Positions 33,857 through 42,145 of a DNA stretch of 64,000 nucleotides are shown here, piece after piece. The notes beneath the pieces are model-generated. The model did not search any database, had not been told where the DNA came from, and saw nothing but the letters and a program-made list of their open reading frames with translations. A program made the translations under genes and the position numbers. This DNA comes from Paractinoplanes tereljensis. GTDB taxonomy: Bacteria > Actinomycetota > Actinomycetes > Mycobacteriales > Micromonosporaceae. The stretch's first letter is position 1, and each line of letters starts with the position of its first letter. The DNA lies in contig NZ_BOMY01000025.1 in assembly GCF_016862435.1 (NCBI RefSeq), forward strand, positions 124,001 through 188,000, written 5' to 3'.

Positions 33857-33907
33857 ATGTCTGGTCGGGTCGACATCGCCCGGGTGCGGAATGGGGCGGG
33901 GGCATGA
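33857..33907 (+). CDS. Tiny ORF 1 upstream of sepF (16 codons)
   Basis: ATG at 33857 with GGTGGGGGAC just upstream encodes MSGRVDIARVRNGAGA and stops TGA at 33905-33907. The stop overlaps the ATG of the next tiny ORF as ATGA. The peptide is basic and has no membrane segment. It could be a translated leader that feeds ribosomes into sepF. Its good Shine-Dalgarno site is the main support. Confidence 0.35.
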   Translation: MSGRVDIARVRNGAGA

Positions 33908-33987
33908 GCGAGCGCAGCGAGCGAATCAGCAGGCTCAGTGCGGAATTTGCTCTTGGCAGCTCGGAGCGAAGCGAGGAGCTGACATGA
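33904..33987 (+). CDS. Tiny ORF 2 upstream of sepF (27 codons)
   Basis: ATG at 33904 begins MSERSERISRLSAEF and ends TGA at 33985-33987, overlapping the sepF ATG as ATGA. It is hydrophilic and Ser/Glu/Arg-rich. The DNA includes the near-repeated GAGCGCAGCGAGCG and GAGCGAAGCGAG. With tiny ORF 1 it makes an unbroken chain of stop-start overlaps into sepF. It may be a leader peptide or an accidental frame. Confidence 0.35.
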   Translation: MSERSERISRLSAEFALGSSERSEELT

Positions 33988-34697
33988 GCGCTATTCGGAA
34001 GGCGGGCGTCTGGCTGGGCCTGGTCGAGGAGGACGAGGACCGCGACTACGGCGAGCATGACTACCGCGAGTCCTCCTACCGTGGCCGTGAGCGCGATCGC
34101 GATCGCGACCGTGGCGACCGCTACTCGAGCTCCCGCTACATCGACGACGAGGACGACGAGGCCGAGGAGGAGGAGCGGGCCGTCCCGCGCGCCCGCACCG
34201 AGCGGACCCGCGTCTCGGAGCGGCTGTCCCGCGCCGACCTCGATGACCACGATCGGGTGGATTCCGGCGATCGGGCCCGGGTGCGTTCGATCACCCGGCC
34301 GAACACGTCGAGCGAGCAGGCCGCGCCGCTGAGTTACGCCACCCGGGACAACCTGGCCCTGGCGCCGCAGCAGGTGCACCAGCCGCAGCCGCAGGCCCGC
34401 CCGGTCGAGGAGGAGCAGCGGTACCAGATCACCACGCTGCACCCGACCACGTACCGCGAGGCGCGCACCATCGGCGAGCACTTCCGGGACGGTGTGCCGG
34501 TGATCATCAATCTCACCGAGATGGACGAGAGTGACGCTAGACGACTGGTCGACTTCGCGGCCGGTCTGGCGTTCGGTCTTCGCGGTACGATCGAGCGCGT
34601 GACCAACCGGGTTTTCCTGCTCTCACCGGCAAATGTCCAGGTCACGGCAGAGGACAAGGCCAAGATCGCCGAGGGTGGGTTCTTCAACCAGGCCTGA
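33984..34697 (+). CDS. sepF: Cell division protein SepF
   Basis: This encodes about 237 aa. It tethers FtsZ to the membrane in actinobacteria. The N-terminal amphipathic segment is AIRKAGVWLGLVE. A long, very acidic/basic linker follows (residues about 20-130). The C-terminal globular SepF domain has VIINLTEMDESDARRLVDFAAGLAFGL and NRVFLLSP. ATG 33984 is chosen because homology begins exactly there. Confidence 0.95.
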   Translation: MSAIRKAGVWLGLVEEDEDRDYGEHDYRESSYRGRERDRDRDRGDRYSSSRYIDDEDDEAEEEERAVPRARTERTRVSERLSRADLDDHDRVDSGDRARVRSITRPNTSSEQAAPLSYATRDNLALAPQQVHQPQPQARPVEEEQRYQITTLHPTTYREARTIGEHFRDGVPVIINLTEMDESDARRLVDFAAGLAFGLRGTIERVTNRVFLLSPANVQVTAEDKAKIAEGGFFNQA

Positions 34698-34720
34698 CCC
34701 CGAACGAGGGACCCTCAGAC

Positions 34721-35026
34721 GTGCTGTCGATCCTGTTCCAAATCCTCTACCTTGTGGTCTATCTTTTCGTCCTGGTCCTGCTGGCCAGGTTCGTTCTGTC
34801 CGCGGTACTCCAGTACGGACGGCGGTGGCAGCCCGGCAGGGGCGCGTCGGCGGCACTCGAAACGGTGTGGAGCGTCACTGACCCGCCTCTCAAGGCGTTG
34901 AGGCGTGTGATCCCACCGCTGCGCATTGGTAACGTGAGCTTGGACCTGGCTTCCATCGTGCTGCTGGTTATCCTGTTCGTGCTCATGGAACTAGTGCTAA
35001 CAAAATTGATCTCGACGTACAGCTAG
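34721..35026 (+). CDS. YggT-family membrane protein
   Basis: This encodes 101 aa with two hydrophobic segments (ILFQILYLVVYLFVLVLLAR and the C-terminal SIVLLVILFVLMELVL) around a short loop with TDPPLKALRRVIPP, the YggT signature. It is conserved between sepF and divIVA across actinobacteria. Its exact role is unknown. GTG start after GAGGGAC. Confidence 0.9.
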   Translation: MLSILFQILYLVVYLFVLVLLARFVLSAVLQYGRRWQPGRGASAALETVWSVTDPPLKALRRVIPPLRIGNVSLDLASIVLLVILFVLMELVLTKLISTYS

Positions 35027-35069
35027 ACAGCAGCCCCCACCGCGGCCGCGACTGACCCGAGGAGTTTCG

Positions 35070-35885
35070 ATGCCGCTGACCCCGGCCGACGTGCACAACG
35101 TCGCCTTCAAGAAGCCCCCGATCGGCAAGCGGGGGTACGACGAGGAGGAGGTCGACGCCTTCCTAGACGAGGTCGAGCGCGAACTCGCTCGTCTTATCGA
35201 AGAGAACAACGAGCTGCGCGCCCAGGTGGAGCGCGGCGGCCGGGGTGGCGCGCCAGCCGTCTCGGGTGCCGACCCCCGTCTTGCCGCCGAGCTCAACGAC
35301 GTCAAAGCGCAGTTGGACCGCGTCCAGCGGGACAAGGCGCAGGCCGAACAGGCCGCCCGGCAGATGCAGGCCGAGCTGGAGCAGGTCCGGGCCCAGGGCC
35401 CGGTCGGTGCGCCGGCTGGTGCCACCGGTGACGGTGAGCAGCAGGCCCTGCGCGTGCTGATGATGGCCCAGCGCACGGCCGACGACCACGTGTCGGACGC
35501 CCGTCGCGAAGCCGACAAGCTTCTCTCCGACGCCCGTTCCAAGGCCGAAGAGGTCACCCGCGAGGCCCGCGCCAAGGCCGACGCTCTCGAGCGGGACGCT
35601 CGCCAGCGCCACCAGGAAGCCATGGGCGGCCTGGACGCCAAGCGGTCGGCACTGCAGAAGCACATCGAGGAGCTCAAGCAGTTCGAGCGGGAGTACCGCA
35701 CGCGACTGAAGGCCTACCTCGAGAGCCAGCTGCGCGACCTCGACGGTCGTGGCCAGGGCCTCGAAGCCGAGATGTCGCGAGCCGACTCGGCCCGCGCGGT
35801 CGGTGGTTCCGGCGGACTCGCCGCGGCCGGCCTCGCCGGTTCGTACGGCGGTTCCCGCACCGGTGCCATCGAGTCCGGGCGCTGA
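35070..35885 (+). CDS. divIVA: DivIVA/Wag31 polar growth protein
   Basis: This encodes 271 aa. The N-terminal DivIVA domain (PADVHNVAFKKPPIGKRGYD, then EEEVDAFLDEVE) senses curved membrane. Long coiled coils follow (residues about 65-100 and 125-230) and a Gly/Ala/Ser-rich tail. It recruits the apical wall-synthesis machinery. Shine-Dalgarno GAGGAG precedes ATG 35070. Confidence 0.95.
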   Translation: MPLTPADVHNVAFKKPPIGKRGYDEEEVDAFLDEVERELARLIEENNELRAQVERGGRGGAPAVSGADPRLAAELNDVKAQLDRVQRDKAQAEQAARQMQAELEQVRAQGPVGAPAGATGDGEQQALRVLMMAQRTADDHVSDARREADKLLSDARSKAEEVTREARAKADALERDARQRHQEAMGGLDAKRSALQKHIEELKQFEREYRTRLKAYLESQLRDLDGRGQGLEAEMSRADSARAVGGSGGLAAAGLAGSYGGSRTGAIESGR

Positions 35886-35920
35886 CCCTCCACCCCCGGT
35901 AACCCCGACGAGGATGAGCC

Positions 35921-36859
35921 ATGATCGTTGCTAGTTTGCTGCTCATCCTCGTCGCGGTGACGCTGCTCGTGCTGGGCCTCACCGGCGGTTCGAGCAACCT
36001 CCTGATCAGCTCGATCGTCGCCAGTCTGTTGGCCGCGGTCGCCCTGGTCATCGGCGCGCGCCAGAACGCGAGCGCCCGCCGCGCCGCGGCCGAGGCGGAA
36101 CCGGCGACCGGCCGCACCGACGATTTTGCCGACCCGCCCCCGGCCTTCGCAGCCGAACCGGCATTTGCGGCCGAACCGGCATTTGCCGCCGAGCCCGAGT
36201 TCGCCGCCGACAGCCAGGACCGTCGCGAGACCGTCCAGTTCGACACCGGCCCGTTGCGTGACGACTTCCGCGACCAGGCCGATTTCCGCGAGCCGGACTT
36301 CCGCGAGCCGGACTTCCGCGAGACAGACTTCCGCGACGAGCAGGCCGAAGCCTTCGAGGCCGGGCGCCGGGACACCGTCGCCGGCATGACCGCCGGTGCC
36401 CCGGGTGCGCATGACGACCTCGACCTGATGGACGACTTCGACCTGGACCGCGAGCACGCCGCCGAGCCGGAACCCGACTACGAGCGGGCGGCCGAGGCGA
36501 TCAACGCCGCACGCAGCGAGACCCCCGGCGTGGACGCCTGGCGCCGCCCCGACGCGCACGCCGAACCGATCGACGCCGACCTGGCCGACGACGACCTCGG
36601 CGAGGCCGACGACGACGATCCGGCCGACGAGCCGCTGCCGCAGGTGGTCAGCCCGGGCGACGCGGTCCGGGTGGCCCGGATGGACGCCGAGGTGCTTGTC
36701 GTCGACGGGCGCCCGCGCTACCACGTGCCCGACTGCCAGCACCTGGTCGGCCGGCTGAGCGAGCCGATCCCGGTCAACGAGGCCGTCGAGCTGGGCTTCA
36801 GCCCCTGCGGCCTGTGCCGCCCGGTCGACCGCCTGGTCGCCGCCGCCGCCCGCAACTGA
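35921..36859 (+). CDS. Membrane-anchored acidic protein with C-terminal Cys/His (putative zinc) motif
   Basis: This encodes 312 aa; I do not recognise a named family. Two hydrophobic segments (residues 1-20 and 28-46) are followed by about 200 low-complexity residues, rich in Asp, Glu and Ala, with tandem PAFAAE and DFREPDFRE repeats. The C-terminal 70 residues are ordered: H268 and C272 in YHVPDCQHL, C296 and C299 in GFSPCGLC. This spacing resembles an Ada-type metal-binding fold. Position 36 bp after divIVA suggests a link to polar growth, which is inference. Confidence 0.75.
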   Translation: MIVASLLLILVAVTLLVLGLTGGSSNLLISSIVASLLAAVALVIGARQNASARRAAAEAEPATGRTDDFADPPPAFAAEPAFAAEPAFAAEPEFAADSQDRRETVQFDTGPLRDDFRDQADFREPDFREPDFRETDFRDEQAEAFEAGRRDTVAGMTAGAPGAHDDLDLMDDFDLDREHAAEPEPDYERAAEAINAARSETPGVDAWRRPDAHAEPIDADLADDDLGEADDDDPADEPLPQVVSPGDAVRVARMDAEVLVVDGRPRYHVPDCQHLVGRLSEPIPVNEAVELGFSPCGLCRPVDRLVAAAARN

Positions 36860-36884
36860 GGCCCCAGGCGACCCTGCCTGCACA

Positions 36885-37217
36885 ATGTTGGGCATGGTCA
36901 ACCGCCGTCCCGCTGAAACCGCCGCCCTGTCCGTGGCCGTCCGGGTTCGTCCGGGGGCCGGCCGGGACCGGGTCGGCGGGCGATACGAGGGGCCGCACGG
37001 GCCCGCGCTGATCGTCGCGGTGGGGGCGCCGGCGGTCGACGGCAAGGCGACCGAGGCGGTCCGGCGGGCGCTCGCCGACGCGCTCGGGGTGCGCCCGGCG
37101 GCGGTGACGCTGCGACTCGGCGCGACCAGTCGCGACAAGGTCTTCACGGTGACCACGGAGAGCGACGAGACGCTCGCGCGCCTGGTCGCGGTACGTGACG
37201 GCGCCGGGTCGGCGTGA
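36885..37217 (+). CDS. DUF167 (YggU-like) protein
   Basis: This encodes 110 aa (or 107 from the ATG at 36894). The DUF167 core is present: VRVRPGAGRDRVGG, APAVDGKATEAVRRALADALG and LRLGATSRDKVF. The family is small, conserved and of unknown function. Its stop overlaps the antiporter start as GTGA. Confidence 0.88.
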   Translation: MLGMVNRRPAETAALSVAVRVRPGAGRDRVGGRYEGPHGPALIVAVGAPAVDGKATEAVRRALADALGVRPAAVTLRLGATSRDKVFTVTTESDETLARLVAVRDGAGSA

Positions 37218-38749
37218 CCGGCCACCTCGATATCGCGCTGCTCGTCGGGGCCGCGGTTCTGCTGGTCGCGGTGTTCGCGGTGCGGGTCTCCACCCGGCTC
37301 GGCCTGCCCAGTCTTCTCGTCTACCTGGCGATCGGCATGATCATCGGGGAGGCCGGCTTCGGCATCCGCTTCGACGACGCCGAGCTGACCCGGACGCTCG
37401 GCTTCTGCGCGCTCATCGTGATCATCGCGGAGGGCGGGCTGACCGCCCGGTGGAGCACGCTGCGGCCGGTGCTCGGTCTGTCGGTCTCGCTGGCCACCGT
37501 CGGCGTCGGGGTGAGCATCCTGGTAGTCGGCGTTGTCGCACATTTCGGCCTTGGTCTGAATTGGCGGTTGGCGCTGCTTTACGGTGCGGTGCTCTCCTCG
37601 ACCGACGCCGCGGCGGTCTTCGCCACCCTGCGGCGCCTGCGGCTGCCGCGCCGGCTGGTCACCACCCTGGAGGCCGAGTCCGGCCTCAACGACGCCCCGG
37701 TGGTCCTGCTGGTCGTCCTGCTGAGCGCTACGACGGTGGGCCACCACCCCTGGTGGTACGAGGTGCTGCTGGTCGCGTACGAGCTGGCGGCGGGCACCGC
37801 GATCGGGCTGGCGGTGGGCGTGGCCGGCCGGTGGACGCTGCGCCGCGCGGCCCTGCCGTCGGCCGGTCTCTATCCGATCGCCGCGGTCGGGCTCACCGTT
37901 CTCGCCTATGCGGCCGGCACCGTCGCGCACGCCTCCGGCTTCCTCGCCGTCTATGTGGCCGGGGTGGTCCTCGGCAACGGCCGGCTGCCGCACCGGCGGG
38001 CCGTGCTGGGTTTCGCCGACGGCCTCGCCTGGCTCGCCCAGATCGGCCTGTTCGTGCTGCTCGGCCTGCTCGCCTCGCCCGACCGGCTGGCCGACGCCCT
38101 GGTTCCGGCGCTGGTCGTCGGCCTGGCCCTGGTGCTGCTGGCCCGCCCGCTGTCGGTGATCGTGTCGGCGGTGCTGGCCCGGCCGGTGCGCGGCCCGCGC
38201 CGGCCCGGCAACCGGGTCGGCTGGCGCGGCACCGCGTTCCTGTCCTGGGCCGGGCTGCGCGGCGCGGTCCCGATCGTGCTGGCCACGATCCCGCTCTCGG
38301 CCGGCTCGCCGGGCGCGGACGGCCTGTTCGACGCGGTGTTCGTGCTGGTCATCATCTTCACCCTGCTGCAGGCGGGCACGCTCGGCCGGGCCGCGAAACT
38401 GCTCAAGGTGACCGCGCCGGACGAGCCCGCCGAGATCCATGTGGAGACCGCGCCGCTGGAGAACATGCAGGCCGACCTGCTGCAGCTGGACGTGGCCCCG
38501 GGGTCGCGGCTGTCCGGGGTCTACATCGACGAGCTGCGCCTTCCGGCCGGCGCCTCGGTGACCTTGGTGGTGCGCGACGGTGCCGGCTTCGTGCCGGGCC
38601 CGGACACCCGGCTGCGGACCGGGGACGCCCTGCTGATCGTGGCCACCGCGGCGGTCCGCGACGTGGCCGAGCGGCGCCTGCGGGCGGTGAGCCGGCGCGG
38701 CCGGCTGGCCCGCTGGTTCGGCGAGGACGGCCGGGAACAGCAGTCCTGA
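37214..38749 (+). CDS. CPA-type K+(Na+)/H+ antiporter with TrkA-C domain
   Basis: This encodes 511 aa with about twelve membrane segments. LSSTDAAAVFATLRRLRLP and ESGLNDAPVVLLVVLL are CPA-family ion-site motifs. From about residue 410 a cytoplasmic TrkA-C/RCK-C-type domain follows (LDVAPGSRLSGVYIDELRLP ... TRLRTGDALLIVA), as in CvrA/NhaP2-type antiporters. Likely role: cation/proton exchange gated by nucleotide or small ligands. GTG start overlaps the DUF167 stop. Confidence 0.9.
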   Translation: MTGHLDIALLVGAAVLLVAVFAVRVSTRLGLPSLLVYLAIGMIIGEAGFGIRFDDAELTRTLGFCALIVIIAEGGLTARWSTLRPVLGLSVSLATVGVGVSILVVGVVAHFGLGLNWRLALLYGAVLSSTDAAAVFATLRRLRLPRRLVTTLEAESGLNDAPVVLLVVLLSATTVGHHPWWYEVLLVAYELAAGTAIGLAVGVAGRWTLRRAALPSAGLYPIAAVGLTVLAYAAGTVAHASGFLAVYVAGVVLGNGRLPHRRAVLGFADGLAWLAQIGLFVLLGLLASPDRLADALVPALVVGLALVLLARPLSVIVSAVLARPVRGPRRPGNRVGWRGTAFLSWAGLRGAVPIVLATIPLSAGSPGADGLFDAVFVLVIIFTLLQAGTLGRAAKLLKVTAPDEPAEIHVETAPLENMQADLLQLDVAPGSRLSGVYIDELRLPAGASVTLVVRDGAGFVPGPDTRLRTGDALLIVATAAVRDVAERRLRAVSRRGRLARWFGEDGREQQS

Positions 38750-38862
38750 ATCGGGAACGGTCAGGTATCCGACCGGGAGATATATGACCTTTGTCGGGTC
38801 AAGATCGGTGGGCCGTGTTGTCGCTATCAGATACGTTCCGTATCCTTGCGAACCTCCGGAGT

Positions 38863-38886
38863 GCGCGGCTGACCGTTCAGCCGCGC
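38863..38886. promoter_or_regulatory. Perfect 10-bp hairpin in the gap before the DksA-like gene
   Basis: GCGCGGCTGA (38863-38872) is inverted at 38877-38886 with a 4-nt loop. There is no T-run. It may end the antiporter transcript weakly or act in the leader of the next gene. The remainder of 38750-39000 shows no gene. Confidence 0.4.
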
Positions 38887-39000
38887 CATTTGTGCAGGTG
38901 GGGCAAGATCTAACGACGTGCCCGCCTCCGGAGCCCGGCGCCGGCCGGGTCTCGAGGACCGCTGATCGCCGCGCCGGGGGGTGTGGCTGAGGGAGCGACG

Positions 39001-39423
39001 ATGGCCAAGGCAACCGAAACCAGGACCGCCTCGACCGCCAAGGCCGCTACGCAGCGGACCCGCAGCGCGGCCGAGACGGAGACGATCCGGGTCGCGCTGA
39101 CCGAGCGTCTGGACGAGCTGCAGACGGAGTACGACCAGTCGATCACCGAGCTCACCGAGCTCCAGCGGGATCGGCTGGCCGACTCGGCCGGGGACGACCA
39201 GGCCGACACCGGCAGCAAGACGCTCGAGCGTGAGCAGGAGATCACTCTCGCGAACAATCTGCTCGAGCGGATCAATCAGGTGGAGCGCGCCATCGACCGG
39301 GTCGGCGAGGGCAACTACGGTTGGTGCGAGCGGTGCGGCAACGCGATCCCGGTCGAGCGACTGGCGGCGTTCCCCTCCGCGACTCTCTGTGTGTCCTGTA
39401 AGCAGTTGGAGGAACGACGCTGA
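39001..39423 (+). CDS. TraR/DksA-family zinc-finger protein
   Basis: This encodes about 140 aa. The first half is a helical hairpin (IRVALTERLDELQTEY ... LERINQVERAIDRVGEG). The C-terminal C4 zinc finger uses C109, C112, C130 and C133 (WCERCGNAIPVERL ... CVSCK). Such proteins bind RNA polymerase through the secondary channel; the usual acidic tip residues of DksA are not clearly conserved here. ATG 39001 follows GAGGGAGCG. Confidence 0.87.
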   Translation: MAKATETRTASTAKAATQRTRSAAETETIRVALTERLDELQTEYDQSITELTELQRDRLADSAGDDQADTGSKTLEREQEITLANNLLERINQVERAIDRVGEGNYGWCERCGNAIPVERLAAFPSATLCVSCKQLEERR

Positions 39424-39452
39424 ACGCCGACGAGGCAGCGGGCGCAACGGTC

Positions 39453-40007
39453 GTGGGCGAGCCGGAGCCGGGTTCGACACCCCGCTTCAGCGGCCGGGCC
39501 GTCGCCGTGCTGGGCGCTACCGCGGTGCTCGCCGTGGCGCTCGACCAGTGGGTCAAGTGGCTGTCCACGGAACACCTGACCGAGGGCGAGCCGGTACGCA
39601 TCCTGGGCGGGCTGATCTACCTGTCGCTGCTGCGCAACAGCGGCGCCGCCTTCAGCCTGGGCCAGAACCACACCTGGGTCTTCCCGGTGATCACCCTGGT
39701 GGTGATCGGCTGGATCGTCTACATGGCCACCCGGCTGCGGTCGGTGCCCTGGGCGGTCTCGCTCGGACTGGTGCTCGGGGGTGCCTTCGGCAACCTCGGC
39801 GACCGGCTGTTCCGCGCGCCCGGCCCGTTCCACGGGCACGTGGTCGACATGATCAGCCTCTTCGCGCCGTACGCCGAGAAGTTCGCGGTCTTCAACATCG
39901 CCGACAGCTGCCTCACCGTGGGCGTCTGCCTCGCCGTACTTCTGGAATTGACCGGACGTCAGCGCGACGGCCGCAAGGTCGTTCGCAAGAAAGTTGAATC
40001 AGCGTGA
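39453..40007 (+). CDS. lspA: Lipoprotein signal peptidase LspA
   Basis: This encodes 184 aa from the GTG at 39453, with four membrane segments. It cleaves prolipoprotein signal peptides after lipidation. The catalytic aspartates are D117 in GNLGDRLFR and D151 in FNIADS. Start doubt: a CTG at 39420 is in frame, overlaps the stop of the previous gene (CTGA) and has GGAGGA at a perfect 6-nt spacing. The GTG lacks a Shine-Dalgarno sequence, so the protein may be 11 residues longer. Confidence 0.94.
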   Translation: MGEPEPGSTPRFSGRAVAVLGATAVLAVALDQWVKWLSTEHLTEGEPVRILGGLIYLSLLRNSGAAFSLGQNHTWVFPVITLVVIGWIVYMATRLRSVPWAVSLGLVLGGAFGNLGDRLFRAPGPFHGHVVDMISLFAPYAEKFAVFNIADSCLTVGVCLAVLLELTGRQRDGRKVVRKKVESA

Positions 40008-40930
40008 CCCAGCGCTCCCTGCCGGTGCCCGACGGGTTGGACGGCATGCGGCTCGATCAGGCCGTCTCCCGGCTCTTCGGGCTGTCCCGCACCGCCGCCG
40101 CCACCCTGGTCGAGTCGGGTGACGCGCTTGTCGACGGCTATCCCCGGCCGAAGTCCGACAAGGTCGCGGCCGGCTCCTGGCTCGAGGTCACCCTGCCCGC
40201 GCCGATCGTGGCGCCGGTGGTGGTCGCCGAACCGGTGACCGGCCTGACCATCGTCTACAGCGACGACGACATCGTGGTGGTGGACAAGCCGGTCGGGGTG
40301 GCCGCCCACCCGAGTCCGGGCTGGACCGGCCCGACCGTCATCGGCGGCCTGGCCGCGATGGGGCAGAACGTCGCGACCAGCGGCGCCGCCGAGCGCCAGG
40401 GCATCGTGCACCGGCTCGACGTCGGCACCACCGGGCTGATGGTGGTGGCCAAGAGCGAGATCGCCTACAGCGTCCTCAAGCGGGCCTTCAAGGAGCGCGA
40501 GGTGGACAAGCGTTACCACGCCGTGGTGCAGGGCCACCTCGACCCGCTGCGCGGCACCATCGACGCCCCGATCGACCGGCACCCCACCGCCGACTACAAG
40601 TTCGCGGTGATGAACGGCGGTAAGCCCAGCGTCACCCACTACGACACGCTCGAGGCGTTCCGCTCGGCCAGCCTGATCGACGTGAAGCTGGAGACCGGCC
40701 GCACCCACCAGATCCGGGTGCACTTCTCGGCCATGCGGCACCCGTGCGTCGGCGACCTCACCTACGGTGCCGACCCCACCCTGGCGGCCCGGCTCAAGCT
40801 GAACCGCCAGTGGTTGCACGCCCGAGAATTGGGGTTCATCCACCCCCGAACGCACGATGAGGTTCGGTTCGTCAGCGAATACCCTGACGACCTGAAGTAC
40901 GCGTTGGACGTCCTTCAGGATGCGAGCTGA
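40004..40930 (+). CDS. RluA/RluD-family pseudouridine synthase
   Basis: This encodes 308 aa. An S4-like N-terminal domain (RLDQAVSRLFGLSRTAAATL) precedes the catalytic domain with D139 in HRLDVGTTGLMV. ETGRTHQIRVHF is another family signature. It isomerises uridines in rRNA, probably 23S as RluD does. The GTG overlaps the lspA stop, the usual lspA-rluD pairing. Confidence 0.93.
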   Translation: MTQRSLPVPDGLDGMRLDQAVSRLFGLSRTAAATLVESGDALVDGYPRPKSDKVAAGSWLEVTLPAPIVAPVVVAEPVTGLTIVYSDDDIVVVDKPVGVAAHPSPGWTGPTVIGGLAAMGQNVATSGAAERQGIVHRLDVGTTGLMVVAKSEIAYSVLKRAFKEREVDKRYHAVVQGHLDPLRGTIDAPIDRHPTADYKFAVMNGGKPSVTHYDTLEAFRSASLIDVKLETGRTHQIRVHFSAMRHPCVGDLTYGADPTLAARLKLNRQWLHARELGFIHPRTHDEVRFVSEYPDDLKYALDVLQDAS

Positions 40931-40973
40931 TTCGGGGAGCAGTGTGGTGCCCGCCGGAGGAGTGCGGGAGCCG

Positions 40974-41918
40974 ATGGTGGACCGCGGGGCAGTGATGCGA
41001 GTGCTGAGCGGACTGGCCGTGGTCGCGGCCGCCGTTCTGGTGCTCGGCATCATCTGGGCCACCCGCCGGGAAGCTGTGCCGCCCGGCGGCGATCCGGGCG
41101 ACGTCGTGCGGGTCGGTGTCGTGCAGGGCCAGACCGTCGGTGGCTACCTGCACTCCAGCGCGACCGAGCTGGCCGCGCTCTCCGATCCCTCGGCGCCCGC
41201 GTCCGGCGACACCTGGGCGCTGGTGAGCCTGACCGACTACGTCCCGCCGGGTGCGCTGGGCCCGCTGTTCGAGGGGGCGGCGGTGGCGCAGGTCTACGCC
41301 CGGGTGCCGATCGCCGGGGCGCACACCCAGGTGGTCCGGATCCCGGTCTTCCGGCTCTCCTCCGACGTGCTGGCCGGGATGCTCGACGCGGCCCTGCAAC
41401 GCGATCAGGAGCAGGCCGAATACGAGCAACTGGGCCGTCGGCTGGGCGGCGACGACGCGAACCGGCGGGCCCGGGCGGCGTACGAGTCGGCGGCGCGGAC
41501 GGCCCGGAACGAGGCCGACGCGTACCGGTCGGGGTGTGCCTGTGTCTTCGCGGCCGTGGTCCGCGCTGCTCCGGCCGCGTTGCAGGCGGTCGCGGCCCGG
41601 ACCGGGGTGCGCAGCGTCGATCCGGCGCCCGAGGTCCGGGAGCTCGAGCGGGCCGAGTTCCGGCCGCCGCAGCCGGAACAGGAGGGCACGATCCCGGCGG
41701 AACCGAGCGGATCTCCGATTCCTGTGCCAAACGGCGGTTCTGCCATTGCCTCGCGCACGCCCGCGCCGATAATCTCTTCGTCCGGAGCGCCTGTGACATC
41801 CAACTCACCGGCAGTCTCCGATCCCTCGCCTGATTCGTCAGCCACGGCACCGGAGGAGCGCACTGCCGTGCCCTCAGCAACAGACGTGAGCGCTGCTCAG
41901 GGCGTGCCGAGTCCTTGA
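40974..41918 (+). CDS. Membrane-anchored protein of unknown function
   Basis: This encodes about 314 aa from ATG 40974; an upstream ATG at 40920 overlapping rluD is possible. One membrane segment lies near the N terminus (LSGLAVVAAAVLVLGIIWATRR). The extracytoplasmic part has a beta-rich stretch and a coiled segment (DQEQAEYEQLGRRLGGDD), then a Cys-x-Cys (GCACVF). A Pro/Ser/Thr-rich tail of about 90 residues ends the protein. No family recognised. It runs in the same direction as lspA-rluD. Confidence 0.65.
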   Translation: MVDRGAVMRVLSGLAVVAAAVLVLGIIWATRREAVPPGGDPGDVVRVGVVQGQTVGGYLHSSATELAALSDPSAPASGDTWALVSLTDYVPPGALGPLFEGAAVAQVYARVPIAGAHTQVVRIPVFRLSSDVLAGMLDAALQRDQEQAEYEQLGRRLGGDDANRRARAAYESAARTARNEADAYRSGCACVFAAVVRAAPAALQAVAARTGVRSVDPAPEVRELERAEFRPPQPEQEGTIPAEPSGSPIPVPNGGSAIASRTPAPIISSSGAPVTSNSPAVSDPSPDSSATAPEERTAVPSATDVSAAQGVPSP

Positions 41919-42104
41919 CGAACACATCTCCAGCGCCATCCGGCCGTTAGATTTCTCGTCCGCGAAACGTACGGTTGGCCAGTCGAGCACGACCATTGAG
42001 CCGTTGTTCGATCAAGGAGAACAATCAGGGTTGGTCGCTCGGGCAGTGGCCCGAACAGGGTTCGCTCCGTAGCCTGTCATGGGCGTAGCACGAGCCGTGG
42101 AATC

Positions 42105-42126
42105 ACCGGAAGTAAACCGGAAGTAA
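42105..42126 (+). repeat. Perfect 11-bp tandem repeat before the ParA-like gene
   Basis: ACCGGAAGTAA occurs twice back to back (42105-42115 and 42116-42126), 20 bp before the GTG at 42146. It sits on one helical face and could be a regulator site. Apart from it the 41919-42145 gap shows nothing certain. Confidence 0.5.
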
Positions 42127-42145
42127 CGTGCAGGGAGGACGAGCC

